Under the pieces are notes generated by a model. The model was given only the letters and a program-made list of their open reading frames with translations. It was not told the origin of the DNA and ran no database searches. The position numbers and the translations under genes were made by a program. 64,000 nucleotides of DNA from Haliclystus octoradiatus (lineage: Eukaryota; Cnidaria; Staurozoa; Stauromedusae; Haliclystidae): NCBI GenBank assembly GCA_916610825.1, contig OU744447.1, positions 14,181,751 through 14,245,750 of the forward strand. The letters run 5' to 3'. Shown in pieces: positions 45,801 to 60,562 of this stretch. Position 1 is the first letter of the stretch; each line of letters begins with the position of its first letter.

Positions 45801-48800
45801 GTTTCCTGGCTCAGATATTTCTCCTGCAAGCCATTTGATTTATTTTGAACAACTGGGAAACTGCATAAACAGTAACTCAATTAAATTATAATGACTGTAC
45901 AAATAGTCACTGTATTCGCTTTTTATTACTTTCTAGTTAATGCCATGTTTAAATAATTATTGATTGTTTGGTGTTTTCATAAATTTCTTGAAATCGACGG
46001 GGTCAAGCTCGGTTGTGGAGAAATGGCGTTATTGGTGTTAACCAATCAAATTGCAAGAATGAATCGTAGCAGATCCTCATTATGTTCTAAAAACTTTTGC
46101 TAAATGATTTATGTGCTTATCGCTGATGTGGTTGTTGTTAATTTTTGTGTCAAGCTTGGGTTGAAATCCTAAAATTCAACAAAATGGCATTGAGTTTTGC
46201 TTTGATATTATATTAAGGAGACAATAATACATTGTTAGACAATAATACAGGGAGGAACCCAGGAGAAGACAACAGAAATCACAACCGAGTGGCATGACAA
46301 CGGCCGCAAGAAACAGGTTTCAAATTAGGCTGGATTGCGTTAAATTTCTGAAAAAAATAATGAGGTATGCAGGCACGCATGTTGGCGACACGGTACAACC
46401 GTGCCAATTTCTGATTTAACTAATCCTACACAACTCCCTCTAACGAAGATTTCTTACAAGACAGTGACTTTTGCTGTGTTAAAAACAAGTTCTACACCTA
46501 AAAACATTCAAAATGCCGGACCATGGAATTCAATATCAGCCCTGTCAGATGTGAAACTAAATCAAATCACAAGCATTTGCACCATTAAACACTGTAACAC
46601 AAATTGAAGGTTGTCTGTGAGCAACACAATTTTTCATGATTTAAATAAAGGTTTTAATTTAATTTCAGCTTCTGCACCAGAAATCAAATGGCACTACGAC
46701 AACACATCTCCAAACACATATTTCAATATCAGTTGTCATGGCAATAGCCCTGGAAAAATGATTGCCAAATGGTCATCTGCATTATTCAATGTCTCAACCT
46801 ATAACCAATATGATAATACATTGACATCAAACTCTTCATCGCTTGATTTGATATCAACATTAGCTATTAAAATAGAATTTGACAAACTTTTAGAAAGTGG
46901 ATACTGTCAGATCAGTAGGAATGAAAACAATGTTATGACATGTCCATTTGAAGCAACTTGCTACATGACATCTGTTCACAATGATACAGCTGATGGTACA
47001 TACTCCACTACATCAAATATTTTATTGAAATGGCAGATACCTACATTGCCGGCCATAGAAGTCACACGTAAAGCAACATCTACTTGTGCTTTTACATGGC
47101 CCGAAATCAAAGCGGATGCTAGTGATTACATTCCAATTGCTTTATTCTCATTGAAAATAGATTTACATCAAAACACAAAGCATTTACGTAGAAATACACT
47201 TTCAATTGATAGCAAAGGTTTTCAGTACCGTGATTTGACACCGTATACATTATATAATATCTCTCTTCATATGATACTTGATTTTAATGGTGATGTATGG
47301 CAATCTCAATCAAAGTTTGCTATAGTTCGTACCTTGGCTTTAGGTAAGATATTTTAATGATACTTTGATACTAAATTACAATCCATTTTAAACTTTTTAA
47401 TACAGTGTAGCCCACTTAAGAGTGCACATCAAAATTGCCAACGATTTGCATTGCATTTATTCAAATTTGCACTTATCTCAAATTGTTTATAAAAGATTTG
47501 ACAAGAAAATAGTTGATAGGGTTTCAGATTCAGGTTGCAGAAAATCCTGAATTTCACTTAAACAGGTTACACTGTAATATCTATATCCAGGAAGTACTTT
47601 CATGTGATTATTACAGTCAAACCTGTTATAACAGTCACCTCTATACAACAGCCACCTGTCCATAGTGGTCACTCCTGCAATGTCTAAAATAGTATTTTCT
47701 ATTGAACCAAACCTGTATATAAGGCCACCTGTCTATAATGATCAATTTATCTACCTCTCGTAGCTGGCTGTTATATACAGGTTTCACTGTACCATGTTCA
47801 TAAATTTGACATATTTTTACTTTTGAACATTTTATCAACATGTCACGCTACTTGGAAAGGCGACCCTGGCAATGACATAGACATACTGTACTATGTTTGC
47901 AATGATTAGTAATTGTTACAATCTGTATTCGATTTCAGTTCCGAGAACATCCCCTTCATTTGTTGATGGCCTTGAAACTGGAATTGACTTTGTTGTTGCC
48001 AAATGGCAGGTACGTCATCAAGTAAATTGAATTCAATATTAATATCTCTATTCAATAATAATTGTGCCAAACCATGTAGGTAACAGCCAACATCTGATAG
48101 CTTACATGATGAGATCGGCATATCAAACAACTCACTCTGTAGCAAGTCAAATCAAATTATTGTGAATAGCAAAGAAGATCTTTATTTTTGTAGAACTGTT
48201 TATTGTGTAGAGCAATTATTTAAAAAAAATTTTTTACGTAACGTAACATGGAATTGTTTCTGGAATTATAAATCCAATTTGTGAACAAACTACACTGTTT
48301 TTGTGTATCTATCCATTTGTCACTGGTTAGTACAGTAATTCTATTTTGTTGCATTTTTAATTAAGGGGAATCACGGATGATAAACAAACTCTCTAAATTT
48401 GATGTTGAAATACTGTAAGATTCTGAAGGGGTATCAAAGGTTTTGAACTTGAACTCAATTTTTATGAAATTAATTCAAAATAAAACCAAGTTTGAAATGT
48501 AACACTGGTAATTATAAAAATAATGTTTCAGGATACACCATTACCAGTACAGAATGGGATGTTAGCATCAGTTCACTTGAGTTATGAACGACTTACCTAT
48601 GGCGAAAAAAATCTTGAAGATTTGGGCTTACCTGGCCATTCAATGAATACAGTTGTTGATGCAACGAAAGGCACTGTTCTTGTGTTATCTAATCTGTTAC
48701 CATGGTCACAATATATACTCACTCTCAAAGCATGTAATGATGATGGCTTTTGTGACTCGAAGGGGTCACAAACAACTGTGAATACCAAAGAAGGAGGTAT

Positions 48801-51198
48801 AAATCTTACTACATAGTACAATTACTTACATAGTACAATCAGTGCAATTCAGCTGAAATACAATTGAACTGAAATGATTTGTTGTCAAATCGTTGTTGCT
48901 AAGTTCACTGTAATTATGTGGACAAAGTAGAATTTCTTAGAAGTACCTTTACTAGAAGACGTAATGGCACTACCAACACCAAAACCATGAAAATGCCATG
49001 AAAGTGTTGTGAAAATATCATAAAAATGTAAAATAATGAAAATCATAAATTATGTAAGCCATGAAAACATCCATATTCACGATATTAAAATATTAAAATG
49101 GGAAATTTTACGATTTTTTTCATTGTTTTAATGTCAGTGGTATGGTGAACTGTAAATACAAGTATGATGTAATGGTAACAGTAAATTTGATGAGTTAATA
49201 ACACATTATATTGTCTGAAATATGCAAAGTGTCAAGATACATTTTCAATCATGACAATATGCAAAATTTAAATAAGTAGTCAGAGTTCGCAATAACCTAG
49301 TTTCATATAATTGTATCTGTGTCTTGACTGGGAAAAGGTAACAGAGTAAAAACAATGCCATGCACAATCAATTACAAATTGCACCTAACCACATGATTTT
49401 AATCTAATTAATTATCTGTCATTAAATCCTTTCTTATGTTTTAAAATTTAGTGCCATCTGGTGTACCACTCAATTTAACACTTGTTCATTCTGGTTCCAA
49501 TTACATAAAGATCTCCTACACATCGCCTGTGTTCCTTGAAAGAAATGGCAACATTATTGGTTTCAAATATAGAATTGGGAGCTTTTCTGGTGGAGAAGAC
49601 GCTTCTTATCGACCAAAGCGAGATGTCTCTAGTTTTGAGATGGAGAAAACTTTTAATGATCTTCAGCCATATTCTTATTTCAATATCAGTGTGGCTGCCG
49701 AAACAATGGCTGGAGTGGGACCTTATTCACCTACATTAAATGTGAAAACGCTTGAAGGATGTATGTATTTTGTATAATTGTATATGTATACAGCTGAATC
49801 CGTCAATAACGGTATCCAAGGGAGACAAACTATTTTACCAACTTTTGCAGAATCTGTTATCAGGGGAATATTCAGCAAAGCTTGACTGTAAATTAATCAG
49901 TATCAGGCATTTTTGCTTACTGTTATTTAGATAATACCGTTAAAGCCGGAACTGTTTGTAAAGGATTCTACTGTATTTATGAAATTATCAAATTTTCCCT
50001 TAAAATGTGATTTGTTGAAGCCACTTTGGGCTATACAAATTGGAGTCTATGGGCACCATTAAGTTAAATTGCTTTTCATATAATTTTTCTGCTTTTAGGC
50101 TAGAAGAGTAAAATACTTTGTGAAATATTTTAAAAAGGTGTATTTGATTATTTCATAAATGCGATATGGAAATTATTGTACATGATTCTATCTGAGGCAT
50201 CCAAAATTTGCCACATCGGCATATGATTCTATATCACTGATTGTGGTGACTGCCATCTATGTATGTATGATGTTGATAGTAGATAATCTTGTTGTCTTTC
50301 CGCAGCACCATCTATGCCTATTCATTCAACATTAATGCGTCTACCAAGCGATATGTCATGTATGCTGCAATGGGAGAAACCAATCACTCCAAATGGTATT
50401 ATAAGTGGCTACGTCATCAAATCATTTTGTAATGATCAACCGTATGATGAAACAGAAGTTTCTGCTGACAGATTCACATTGACATCCGGCCTTAATTGCA
50501 ATGCATCAAGCTGTATTTCCTTTCAGGTATGAGTAATTAATATAATTCATCATTTAAATTTGTCATTTTCAATTCAATTTCATTTTGAAGTGACAAGTAA
50601 TGAATTTTATTTGCTTATACAGTATACCCTCTTAAGTGAAAGTAAGAATTGCCAACGATTTCAGTTGCATTTGTCCGAAATTGCTTAGCAAACATTTGAC
50701 CAGAAGATAGTTTATAGGTTTTCAGATTCAGGCTGCAGATAAGCGGGAATTTCACTTATCCGAATTGCACTTAAGCGGGTTACACTGTAATAGAAACCCC
50801 TTAACTAATTGAATTCATTATTTGAATACGGTAGTGTCATCTAAATGATTCCAATCCTTTCTCATTTGAAATTAATGTGATACATGAAGTTAGAATGAGA
50901 GTCAAGAATGAAAATGAAGAATTATGCACTGGACCGAGAACTGGTGTGGAACAATCCCACAATTATCATTATTATTTTTATATTATATGATACTGTAAGT
51001 TATTAATGTTAGGTGCTAATACAGTACAATACAACATCAATGATAACTTGCATTTAGATTTCAATATCATTAACGAAAGAAGGTATAACTACCTCTTGTG
51101 AAAGGCTGTATGTAAACTGTGTTATCAGCGAATAAATTTGATTGCATTAATACATTAGCTCAGTTCATATATTTTAGCATAACTCCACTTTCTGTTAA
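42838..51198. repeat. Second copy of the 8.36-kb duplicated segment
   Basis: It begins at the gap in mid-sequence (equivalent to 34277) and continues without a break into the rest of the phosphatase gene. This copy should be taken as the true locus. Confidence 0.9.
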
Positions 51199-54100
51199 TG
51201 ATAATGCATTTGCTATATTTTTATCTTATGTGACTGATGTATTGTTTACTTTATGTTGTTTTAGGTCCTTGCAAAGACTATTGTTTATGGAAAGCCATCA
51301 CCAATTCTATATGCACGTATGTTATAGTTATCTTAAACTGAGTAATTAGAGCTGATAAACTGATTTACTATTGCAATAGTTATGGCCAGGGTTTGATACA
51401 ATGTTTGGATTCCAGAATTGAAAGTCCTGGAAGGCTATCCCAAATTCAGAAGGAAGAGGAGAAAATTAAATGTATTGCAGTTTTCACAAGCAGAAGGAGA
51501 AGAAGAACTTCTTTCTTTTCTGTAGAAGATGAATGATTACGTGCAATGATCATATTTTTATGATAATAAATGGACAATAACCTCTAAATAAAACTGTGAA
51601 TTCGTTTGCATGATGTAATTAACCTGAAAAACTTTGATAGCAAAATTAGAATCCCGAAAAGAAAAATATTTTATCGAACCCTGGTTCTGGCTATATTTAA
51701 TAATATCAAAATTCCATCCCTGCACATGCGTGTGGATGTAGAACCCTCTACGAAATGATAATAACGCTTTATCGTTTATACAGTCATGGTATCAGAACTA
51801 ATTTTGACATTGAGTAATCTTTAAGGATAATAAGAATTAAGCATTAAGAATATTAATGATTACATTAGATATATGTGTGTATTTAAGTACTTAAGAATAT
51901 ATTTATAGTAATAGTAAGTACTAATACTACCATAATAATAGTAACGCAATGCTAATACACAATACATACACATTGCACTATACAGTGTGACCTGTATATA
52001 ACAACCAGCTACAAGAGGAAGATAAATTGGCCATTATATGCAGGTGGCATTTATCTACATAAATTTTTCAATAGAAAATACTATTTTTGACTTACGAAGG
52101 GTGACGACCACTATTGACATGTGACTGCTGTATAGAGGTGACCGTTATAACAGGGTTTGACTTTATACTATACTTGCAGTAGTACTAAATACTATGTATT
52201 TATGCTAGATTATAGTTTTTAATTGAATTAGTTTATCTACAAACATATTTATCTATTATAACTCTAATTTTACTTTCTAGGTGACATTATTGATTTTTTG
52301 CCAAAGTTCAAACCAACAATTACAGTTGTGAAGGGAATTGATTATAATTTATATGCTTTTATTGGTATTGCATGTTTATTATTGCTATTGATCATTATTT
52401 TACTGGTGGCGTTTTGCATCTATAAAAAGTAAGATATTAAAGCAAATATTTATTCATTGGTGTTGATGAATGATGATTGATTGATAATTAAATCCTTCTG
52501 ATGTTTGTATTCGTTTTGTAGGCGTTACACTAATAAACTTGTTCGTAACCATATTCTCATGCATTCCATTCCATCTCCGTTACATTTGAAAGATTTTGGA
52601 ATTTCAGATGTTGTTCGTTCCCATGCTGATCTCTATGAACCACGAGAGACTGATGCACTAACAACAAATCCTGAAACAACTGGTAGGAATCCCCTTTACA
52701 TTAATATCCTACATACTGTTATATACGCTATGGTCTTAGTTGTGAATATCATACTCAATTGTTCTGTTGTTATTGATTTATCAAGCGTTGTTGTACAGTG
52801 ATGATGAGAGCGGCCATAGAGCTATCCCAGTGGAAGAATTTCCTCGTTACATGGAACAGAAATTAAGAGATGATCACCCTTTCAAGCACGAGTACAAGGT
52901 AATATATAATATAAACACATCAAACAATTTTTCTCTCTCAACCCCGGGGATAAGCCAGGTGTGGGGCCAGATTAATGGGATTAGTATATCCCATTAATGA
53001 TGCAAGATTCTAGTACTAAAATGATTTTATTGTACAGTATAAGTTTTGGGATATAGAAGTAAGTTGACTATCAAACACCTGACAATTCTCCGCTAACCAT
53101 GTTACGCCCCATTACATCACTCCATGTTACAGTCAACCCTGTTACAGCTGTCGCCTCTATACAGTGGTCACCTGCATACAGTGGTCAATTTATCTACCAT
53201 TCATAATTTATGCTTTATACACTATACAGGATGACTGTACTTGATTTACTATTCTATATTGAGTTTTCAATTTTCAATTTTTTCGATTCATCATACGATT
53301 CATTCATCACTCAATTTGAAATTCTTCACAAAAAGACTTTTTTATTTGCTTACTAAATTGGCAACTCAAAATTCAAAAATCGATTAGATCTATATATTTG
53401 AATGAAATTCAGTTGAAAAGAGAGACTAAATTCCCATTTTATTCCCATTTCTCACAACTGTTTTTGACAAATGTTCGTTTCTTACTTCCAAAATATCTAT
53501 TATCCTATTCCCGTTTCTTAGGACCCCCTTTATGCTCCAGTATATGTCTTTGAATGTAAACAAATTATCTGACAATAAGTGTGACAATTTGATGGTACTG
53601 TATATTGAAACAGAGAGAATTGAAAGCTGGAAAATGCTATTCATGGGATATTGCTGATCGGCCTGAGAACAAACCAAAAAATCGTTACACTAACATCGCT
53701 GCATGTAAGTCATTCTTAATCAATTACCCAAGTTCTCCGATCAATATGATATACCATAGGAGTTTATTCACTGTCTTTTATACTCTCTCTAGATGATCAT
53801 TCGCGTGTAATTCTTCGTTCTGATTCTGGCAAACGAAGGAATGAATCTGATTATTTTAATGCCAATCACATCGAGGTAAAATAATAATGTATTATCATTC
53901 ACCATGATCTTATAATAATGATTTAATTTTATTCTACGTGATGATAATTATATGGTGCTGTTTGATTTTAGGGATATTGTCAAGGCACAAAAACAAGCTA
54001 TATCGCATGTCATGGTACTTAAAATAGAATAATTACATGTCAAAATGATTCCAACTAAACACATAATTGGATTTTTATTTTGAGTTATTTTTTTAATCAT

Positions 54101-57100
54101 TTTTAGGTCCTACGGAAAGTGTTGTTCCCGACTTTTGGCGTTTAATTTGGCAAGAGAAAATTGCTGTTATTGTCATGCTGACTAATGTTGAAGAAAGGGG
54201 CAAGGTAGGTGACATCTGACACGATTTTATTTGGTTACAGAGCGGTCCGTTCTCCGTTCACACTATTCCATGATGTAATAACTATACGTGTTTAATGTAG
54301 GCAAAGTGTTATCAGTATTGGCCTTCATTTGGTACGATTAAGAGTGGAAATATGACTATCACTGCTATGGGTCAAGATATCACTGTTGATTATAAAATAA
54401 GAACATTTGAATTGTCCAAGGTAAGCCTTGAAAGGGAAATCAACTATCTCAAAGGGCAGTGTATACATTTAGTTAATGCTGTATCAATTAGGTTGCTTCA
54501 CTCTTATTCGTATGTTTTCCATTTTTAGGCGGGAGTGAAAGAGAATCGTATCATCAAACAGTTCCACTTTGTCAGCTGGCCTGATCATGGCGTACCTGAC
54601 CGTCCAACGCCGTTGATTTCATTAAGGCGTCGCGTGCGTGCATTTTATGATGGCAGTGCACCAATGCTCGTTCACTGTAGGTAAGATCACATACCAGGTG
54701 GTTATTACTAGGTGCATTTCTTCTCGTGTACTTAACCAGAGTATTATAGGATCGGAGTCAAAAACTCCGACTCTTGCTATGGCTTTTTATTGGAGATTTC
54801 TTAGATATTTTGGAGTCGGAGTCAAATGCTCCGATTAGAACTTTTTCCGTACACTGAATTTGAAAGTTCTGGATCCGTACATCTCTGCTGACAACTCTTA
54901 TGACATGTTATTTTTTTGTTGATTAGCGCTGGTGTTGGCCGGACTGGTTGTTTCATATTGGTTGATGCTGAAATCGAAAGGATCACAGAGACTGGATACG
55001 TTGATGTATTTAATTACTTACAGTATGTGCGCACTCGTCGAATTGACATGGTACAAACTTTGGTAAGGCACCTTATTTTTATCAATCTCTACGATATGTT
55101 CTAATTTCGTTTTCGCAATTGATACATAAATTAAAATTTTCTTTAATGATCATTCAGGCACAATATAAATTTGCACACAACGTTCTTCTTGAGTATATCA
55201 CGTGTGGTTGTACCGAGATTCCTGCGGCTGATTTTCAAAAAAGGCTCAATTCATTGAAAAGAGGTTCTGGCTTACGGGATGAGTACGAGGTAAAGTAATG
55301 CAATTCACATGTGACTTCATTTTATAAGTCTATGCAATATTATTACATATGTTGTTATTTACTGACATTAACTATATACGTCTCTCTCTCAATATATGTA
55401 GACACTTACAAAAACAACAAGTATCGCGAAAGAGCAAGGTAAATTTACATTTAGTTAAACTTAAATTTACATAAGAAGTAATGGCAAACGCATGTTCTAA
55501 TCAACGTTTCTCTTTACCTTTCATTGCAGCCAATTTTAACCGCGTTTTCTTACAAGAAGGTCAACGAATATCTTACGTCGACGCTTTCTTTGTTGACGTA
55601 TGTTACGTTATTTTTAATCAACATAACTACTGTCAACGTTTCGTGATATTATCCCAGATGTTGTAACGGTTGTATTGTGTTTTGTAGGGCTACAAACGGA
55701 ACGATGCATTTATTGTGTGCAGTGCTCCTGATCAGAATGACATTGCTCGTTTCTGGAAGATAGTTGTTGAACAACAGTGTCACACCATTGTGTCTTTGCA
55801 TCGATTGAAGGAGAACGGAAAGGTAACAGATAGTACCCAACATCAATGGCTTATCTTATGGGCCTTATGACCCTAACAAATTTCATCTAGAAAGACATCC
55901 GAAGAGCCTAAGTGGACCACCATTGTGGATTGCACAGGGGTGTACAAAATACGTTTGTGTCTGCTGCCAAAATGTTCCATCTCAAAGTGCCTGCAACTTG
56001 TTTATTGGGGCCTACCATATTCATTCCGAAAGTCTGTAGAAATTCTATTGTTCTCAAAATGTGCCTGCAACTGGCAGTCAAACGACCCCCATTCTATTGA
56101 GCACTATTGGTATCCATCTAGCTAAGACTGTGGTTAGCTAAGTGAATGCCTACTAATGTCTGTGTTTGATTATGTTTCATTAGTTTCATTGTCAGTATTG
56201 GCCCAGTCCAAATGAACAGATATCAGTTGGTGATCAGTCTGTTGTGTTATTATCTGAACATCGTGAACCAGAAATGATCATCAGAAAATTCAAAGTTCTC
56301 AACTCAAATGTATGTTGTACTCTTTACTTATATAAATTTTAATGAAAAAGTCAGTACCAACAATTTTGAAATTCTATTTTTATTTTGTTCAAAGTAAAAA
56401 AATAAAAAATTGAATTAAATTTCAAAATTATTGGTATTGACTTTTTCATTGAAAATAATAAGTAAATGACTTCTTATGCGAATACTTTTATGATGTAGGA
56501 TCATAATATATATTTTTTCAATCTACTTGAACTTCATTACATTTGATTGTCTTTAAAATTAGGATAATTTCCACATTCAACAATTCCAATACATCGATTG
56601 GCCTGATAAGGGAATTCCATCAAGCAGATCGAATCTTCTTAAATTAATGTCATTGGTTGAAAAATCACAACAACAATTTGGTAACGGACCAATCATGGTG
56701 CAATGCAGGTACGGTCACGATTTCTATTGAGTTTGATTGATTGATGTTCACGGCAGTCATTGTCTTCAATCTCAATTAGTAATCAACACTACTTGAATCT
56801 TCATCACAAGTTAAACAGTGCTCTGTGAATTTGCTTGAGATGTTAGAGGCCTCTCTAACTTTAAGAACCGCATCATCAGCAATCCTATTTAGTTTTGAAT
56901 GGCTTTCTCTTCTTGTTGGAAATAAATTTTGATTAAGATCGATTTCATCATCATCAATTCATGATGTTATGTGATTTAAAACTCAATTACATATCCCAAA
57001 TTGACCATGAAGTTTCCATAAGTAAATGAGTAATCGAGACGGTACCCTCAGTACAGGATGTTGAAAATAATCTAGCGCAAATGTTTAATTTATCAGAGTG

Positions 57101-57556
57101 CAATCAAACATTAAAAGAGAGGGCAACTCTTAAAATGGTTCAACGATTTCTTTACGTAGCTGATTAGGGGAACTGTATCATACCTTATAGTCTATTGAGA
57201 TTTTCAATAAATGTAATGATATGTTGTTGTGTTTTTAGTAATGGTGTTGGCCGTAGCGGTACATTCATTTCCATTTATAATTCAACTGATCGACTCAAAA
57301 CAGAGCAACTCATCGATGTACTCCAATGTGTTCGAGCCATTCGCGCCAATAGACCAATGGCCGTTGAGAGCTTTGTAAGTGTTACTTTTTAATGGGGACA
57401 AGGGGATAACCAAAGACATCTTGAATCTGATTTTTGTATATCTTCTTTGTGTTTTAGGAACAATACAATTATATTTATAGCATGATCTCAACTTATCTTG
57501 AAGCATTCCAGACATATTCAAACTTTGAACAAACAAATTTAACCTTACCACATTGA
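43210..57556 (+). CDS. Receptor-type protein tyrosine phosphatase, FN3 ectodomain, two PTP domains
   Basis: A type I membrane phosphatase that removes phosphate from tyrosine on cytoplasmic substrates. I assemble 25 exons with consistent phases, about 1238 aa. Exons 1-6 are the copy-1 coordinates plus 8561; later exons start at 51265, 52281 (membrane helix), 52522, 52786, 53614, 53793, 53972, 54107, 54301, 54529, 54927 and 55158, then 55402, 55530, 55688, 56184, 56563, 57239 and 57458. A signal peptide precedes about four or five fibronectin III-like units with many N-glycosylation sites. The helix (FIGIACLLLLLIIILLVAFC) is at about residues 587-606. D1 has KNRYTNI, WPDHGVP and HCSAGVGRTG (about residue 900). 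D2 keeps WPDKGIP and CSNGVGRSG but has FNRV for KNRY and ES for QT. Closest to the K/M/T/U (R2B) group by eye. The least certain exon is the one starting at 52786. Confidence 0.9.
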
Positions 57557-59142
57557 ACATTTTATAGCGTAGCCATCTAATGTATTCATAATTATCATAT
57601 TCTGGTTTTCAGGACAGGACTCTTTTTTAAATGAAACATAAAGTAGATATCGTGGTTTAATATTTATATGCTTTCTAAATTAGTATTGGGATCAACAAAT
57701 ACTTTTAAACAAATAGAACGTTGAATTTTTACATAGTTTTACATATCTGATTTAATATTCACTACCAGTAGTTTTCAAAACGGGAATATTGTGTTGTTTG
57801 TGTTAATTCGTATGTTTCCCTCTTTATTCGCTATACTTTGTTATTAATTCTTATCGTGAAAACCCTGTTCCAACATTCGTAAATCATTTATAATGGATGT
57901 CCCTAGACCGTTTGATCGCATGGACGTGGTCACGAATACACTGGGTGTATCATTTTAGTATCGCACACGACATCGCACATAATAAAACCCCCATGAAGTT
58001 TCCATCGAACGCTATGATCTGAAGGTCTTCACGATGCAATGGTATCACCTAATATACGCGCTACTTTTCTCGTCTGTACAAACTATTGGAAAAAAGTTAA
58101 AATGCGACTCATATGTTTATTATATCCAGTAGTAGGCCCAAAGGCATATAGTCGTCAAATCTTTTGTACAAATTTAGAATCAATCAGCATCTAATTTAGA
58201 TCCAATCCAATACCAAAAATTATGAAAAATGTGCACAGGAACTATAGCAACATGCCCTTTTGTCAACAAATGTATAAATTTGGTTTCAACTGATTTTGGA
58301 AATTCTGCTTGGATCTTGGATCTGTCGCGAGCTTTTTAGATACGGTAAGAAATGAAAAAAAGTTATTCAGCTTCGAAACAGCACTTGGTCGTCAACGTTT
58401 TTGTCTAACTATTTTATTATTTATTGTATCTCAAGGGCTCGCGGTAGATTTGTAGCAAACGTACAAAAGGTACCAGAATCATTTTTATTGATTAAAGATG
58501 TGACGACTGGGTCCAAAGATGTTCAAAATAAGCCGATATTAATCATGAATAAAATAAAAGCTTATTTCCATATTGGATAAGTAAATCAATGCGGATCATC
58601 CATTTTAGCAAATTACAATATAATTATTATAACATTCCATCAACGTAATTATATCAACCATCTTTACTTGCATGGTTGATATATAACAGTACCCTTCATA
58701 TATTTTATTCTTTCCAAAAATCATTTATTTCGAAATAAATGGAGATAGTACCTAATTACTGTAGTAAGAAATCTTTACTCAGCCATGAAAGAATATGGAA
58801 GCGTTCCACAGCGAAGCAATTGAAAATATTGTTATAGTATCACCTGCCGAAAGGCCATTGATGAAGATGGATATGTTGGCATGACGACGCTGGCTTGTGC
58901 ATCAGGAATGTAGCCATCTCGTAATCTCAAACAGAGGTTGAGTATACTGAAAAACAATACCGCTCTTTATAGCATTAAAATAAAAATATAGAACATTTGG
59001 CATAAGCAGAGCAAGAATAACTGTTGTCGAGAAGAGATAGGTCGAATCAAAGTACATTCTTTAATTGGTGGTGAAGTGGTTAGATCGTTACTAGAATGGA
59101 TGGTCCTTATGATAGATAGCTAATATAGAATATAGAATCAAT
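57557..59142. other. Intergenic between phosphatase and MGAT4-like gene
   Basis: AT-rich, with a possible AATAAA near 57979 for the phosphatase transcript. No other gene or repeat recognised. Confidence 0.35.
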
Positions 59143-60562
59143 ATGAGATCACCAAGGTGGACTGACTGGTTTGTGGTTGTTGCTGTTGCAGCCATGGTTT
59201 ACATCGGTAAGTCATCAAAATATATTGCTTATAAATATTATGATTGGCTTATCAGGTAAATTGTAAATCATTTGAATGGCTTAAAGAAGATAATTTATTC
59301 AAAGATAATACAACATGTCACGTGTTTCAAACGCTAACGATTACCTGTTAATTGTTAGCTCAATATCTTTCGCAGGATCTTGTACGAAGGCCGTAAACTC
59401 CTGGGGGGGTGTATCCATCCAATTAAGATTTTGAGAAGAATTTCAGGCAATTCTGAGACGTACAATTGCAAACCTTCGTGCGATTTTGAAAGTAGTGAAG
59501 TACTGAAGCTCCCAAATACGTAAATACCACGCCCATTGTGTTGGGCAAAACTACAAACACCCCTCGGTCAGAAACATGTAGTTACGGCCGTGCCTATCCG
59601 TTGAGAATATAACCGTCTTTATCTTTATTTTTCAACGCAGAGATCAAATTAGACACCGGCTGTCACGATACGATAGAACAGAGTCCTTTGACATCTATTG
59701 GTTTCATAACAGATCGAAACTATCAATTAATTAATAGAGATGAAGTCTTAGTCATCGGTACACAACCGAACCGTAAAGGTAAACGTTATATATAGCACAT
59801 TCTCGTTTCTATCCTACATGGACTACGCTTCATCACATTATGACTGTAACGTATATATTGTCTCGTTTCTACATTCTAGCTTTGATATCAATCGGCATAC
59901 CAACTGTAGTCCGTGAGTATAACTCGAAACAGACAATCTACGTGCTTCAAACCATTCATAGTCTTCTAGACCAATTAAACGATGAAGAACTCAAACAAAT
60001 TAAAGTCATCGTATTTGTCAGTGATCTTATCGAAGAAAAGCGGCAACTCCTGATCGACAGGATACAGCAAGATTTAAAACGTTTTATCGAATATGGAGTG
60101 ATTGACGTAATTAAAGCCCCTGAGCGTTACTACAGACAACTACGGAATCTGCCTCTTAATTTTGGCGACAGAGAAACGAAGGTAGCATGGAGATCTAAGC
60201 AAAACCTTGACTATGCGTTTCTAATGAAATACGCTAGCTTCAATGGAGAATATTACATGCAACTTGAGGATGATGTATCAGCTCATAAAGGCTATCTAAC
60301 AGCTATACAACAGACTATATTACAGGCAGCTTATAAAGACGTTGATTGGATTACAATTAGCTTTTCAAAATTAGGCTATATAGCTAAACTGTATAAGCGA
60401 AACGTAGTGGATACAGTGTCTGACATTTTAATGGCTTTATATTATGAGATGCCCTGTGACTGGGTCATCCCTCATCTCTTTCATCGTTATGGAGTCATCA
60501 TTGTAACAGGTACAGACCTCTTTGATCATAAAGGTGCCCAATCCTCATCGGCGGGCACGTAA
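59143..60562 (+). CDS. MGAT4-like beta-1,4-N-acetylglucosaminyltransferase
   Basis: Related to Golgi GlcNAc-transferase IV, which adds a beta-1,4 GlcNAc branch to the alpha-1,3 mannose arm of N-glycans. Exons: 59143-59206, 59641-59778 and 59880-60562. Exon 1 gives a short cytoplasmic tail and signal anchor (WFVVVAVAAMVYIG), as for a type II Golgi enzyme. Exon 3 holds the catalytic core: SIGIPTVVREYNSK, IVFVSD, ERYYRQL, WRSKQNLDYAFLM and the metal-binding motif YYMQLEDDVSAHKGYL, then DWVIPHLF and LFDHKGAQSSSAG. The frame stops right after that last block, so the C-terminal domain of vertebrate MGAT4 (535 aa) is missing. The stop overlaps a possible donor (GTAATA after 60558), so another exon is possible. 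As read, about 294 aa. Confidence 0.85.
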
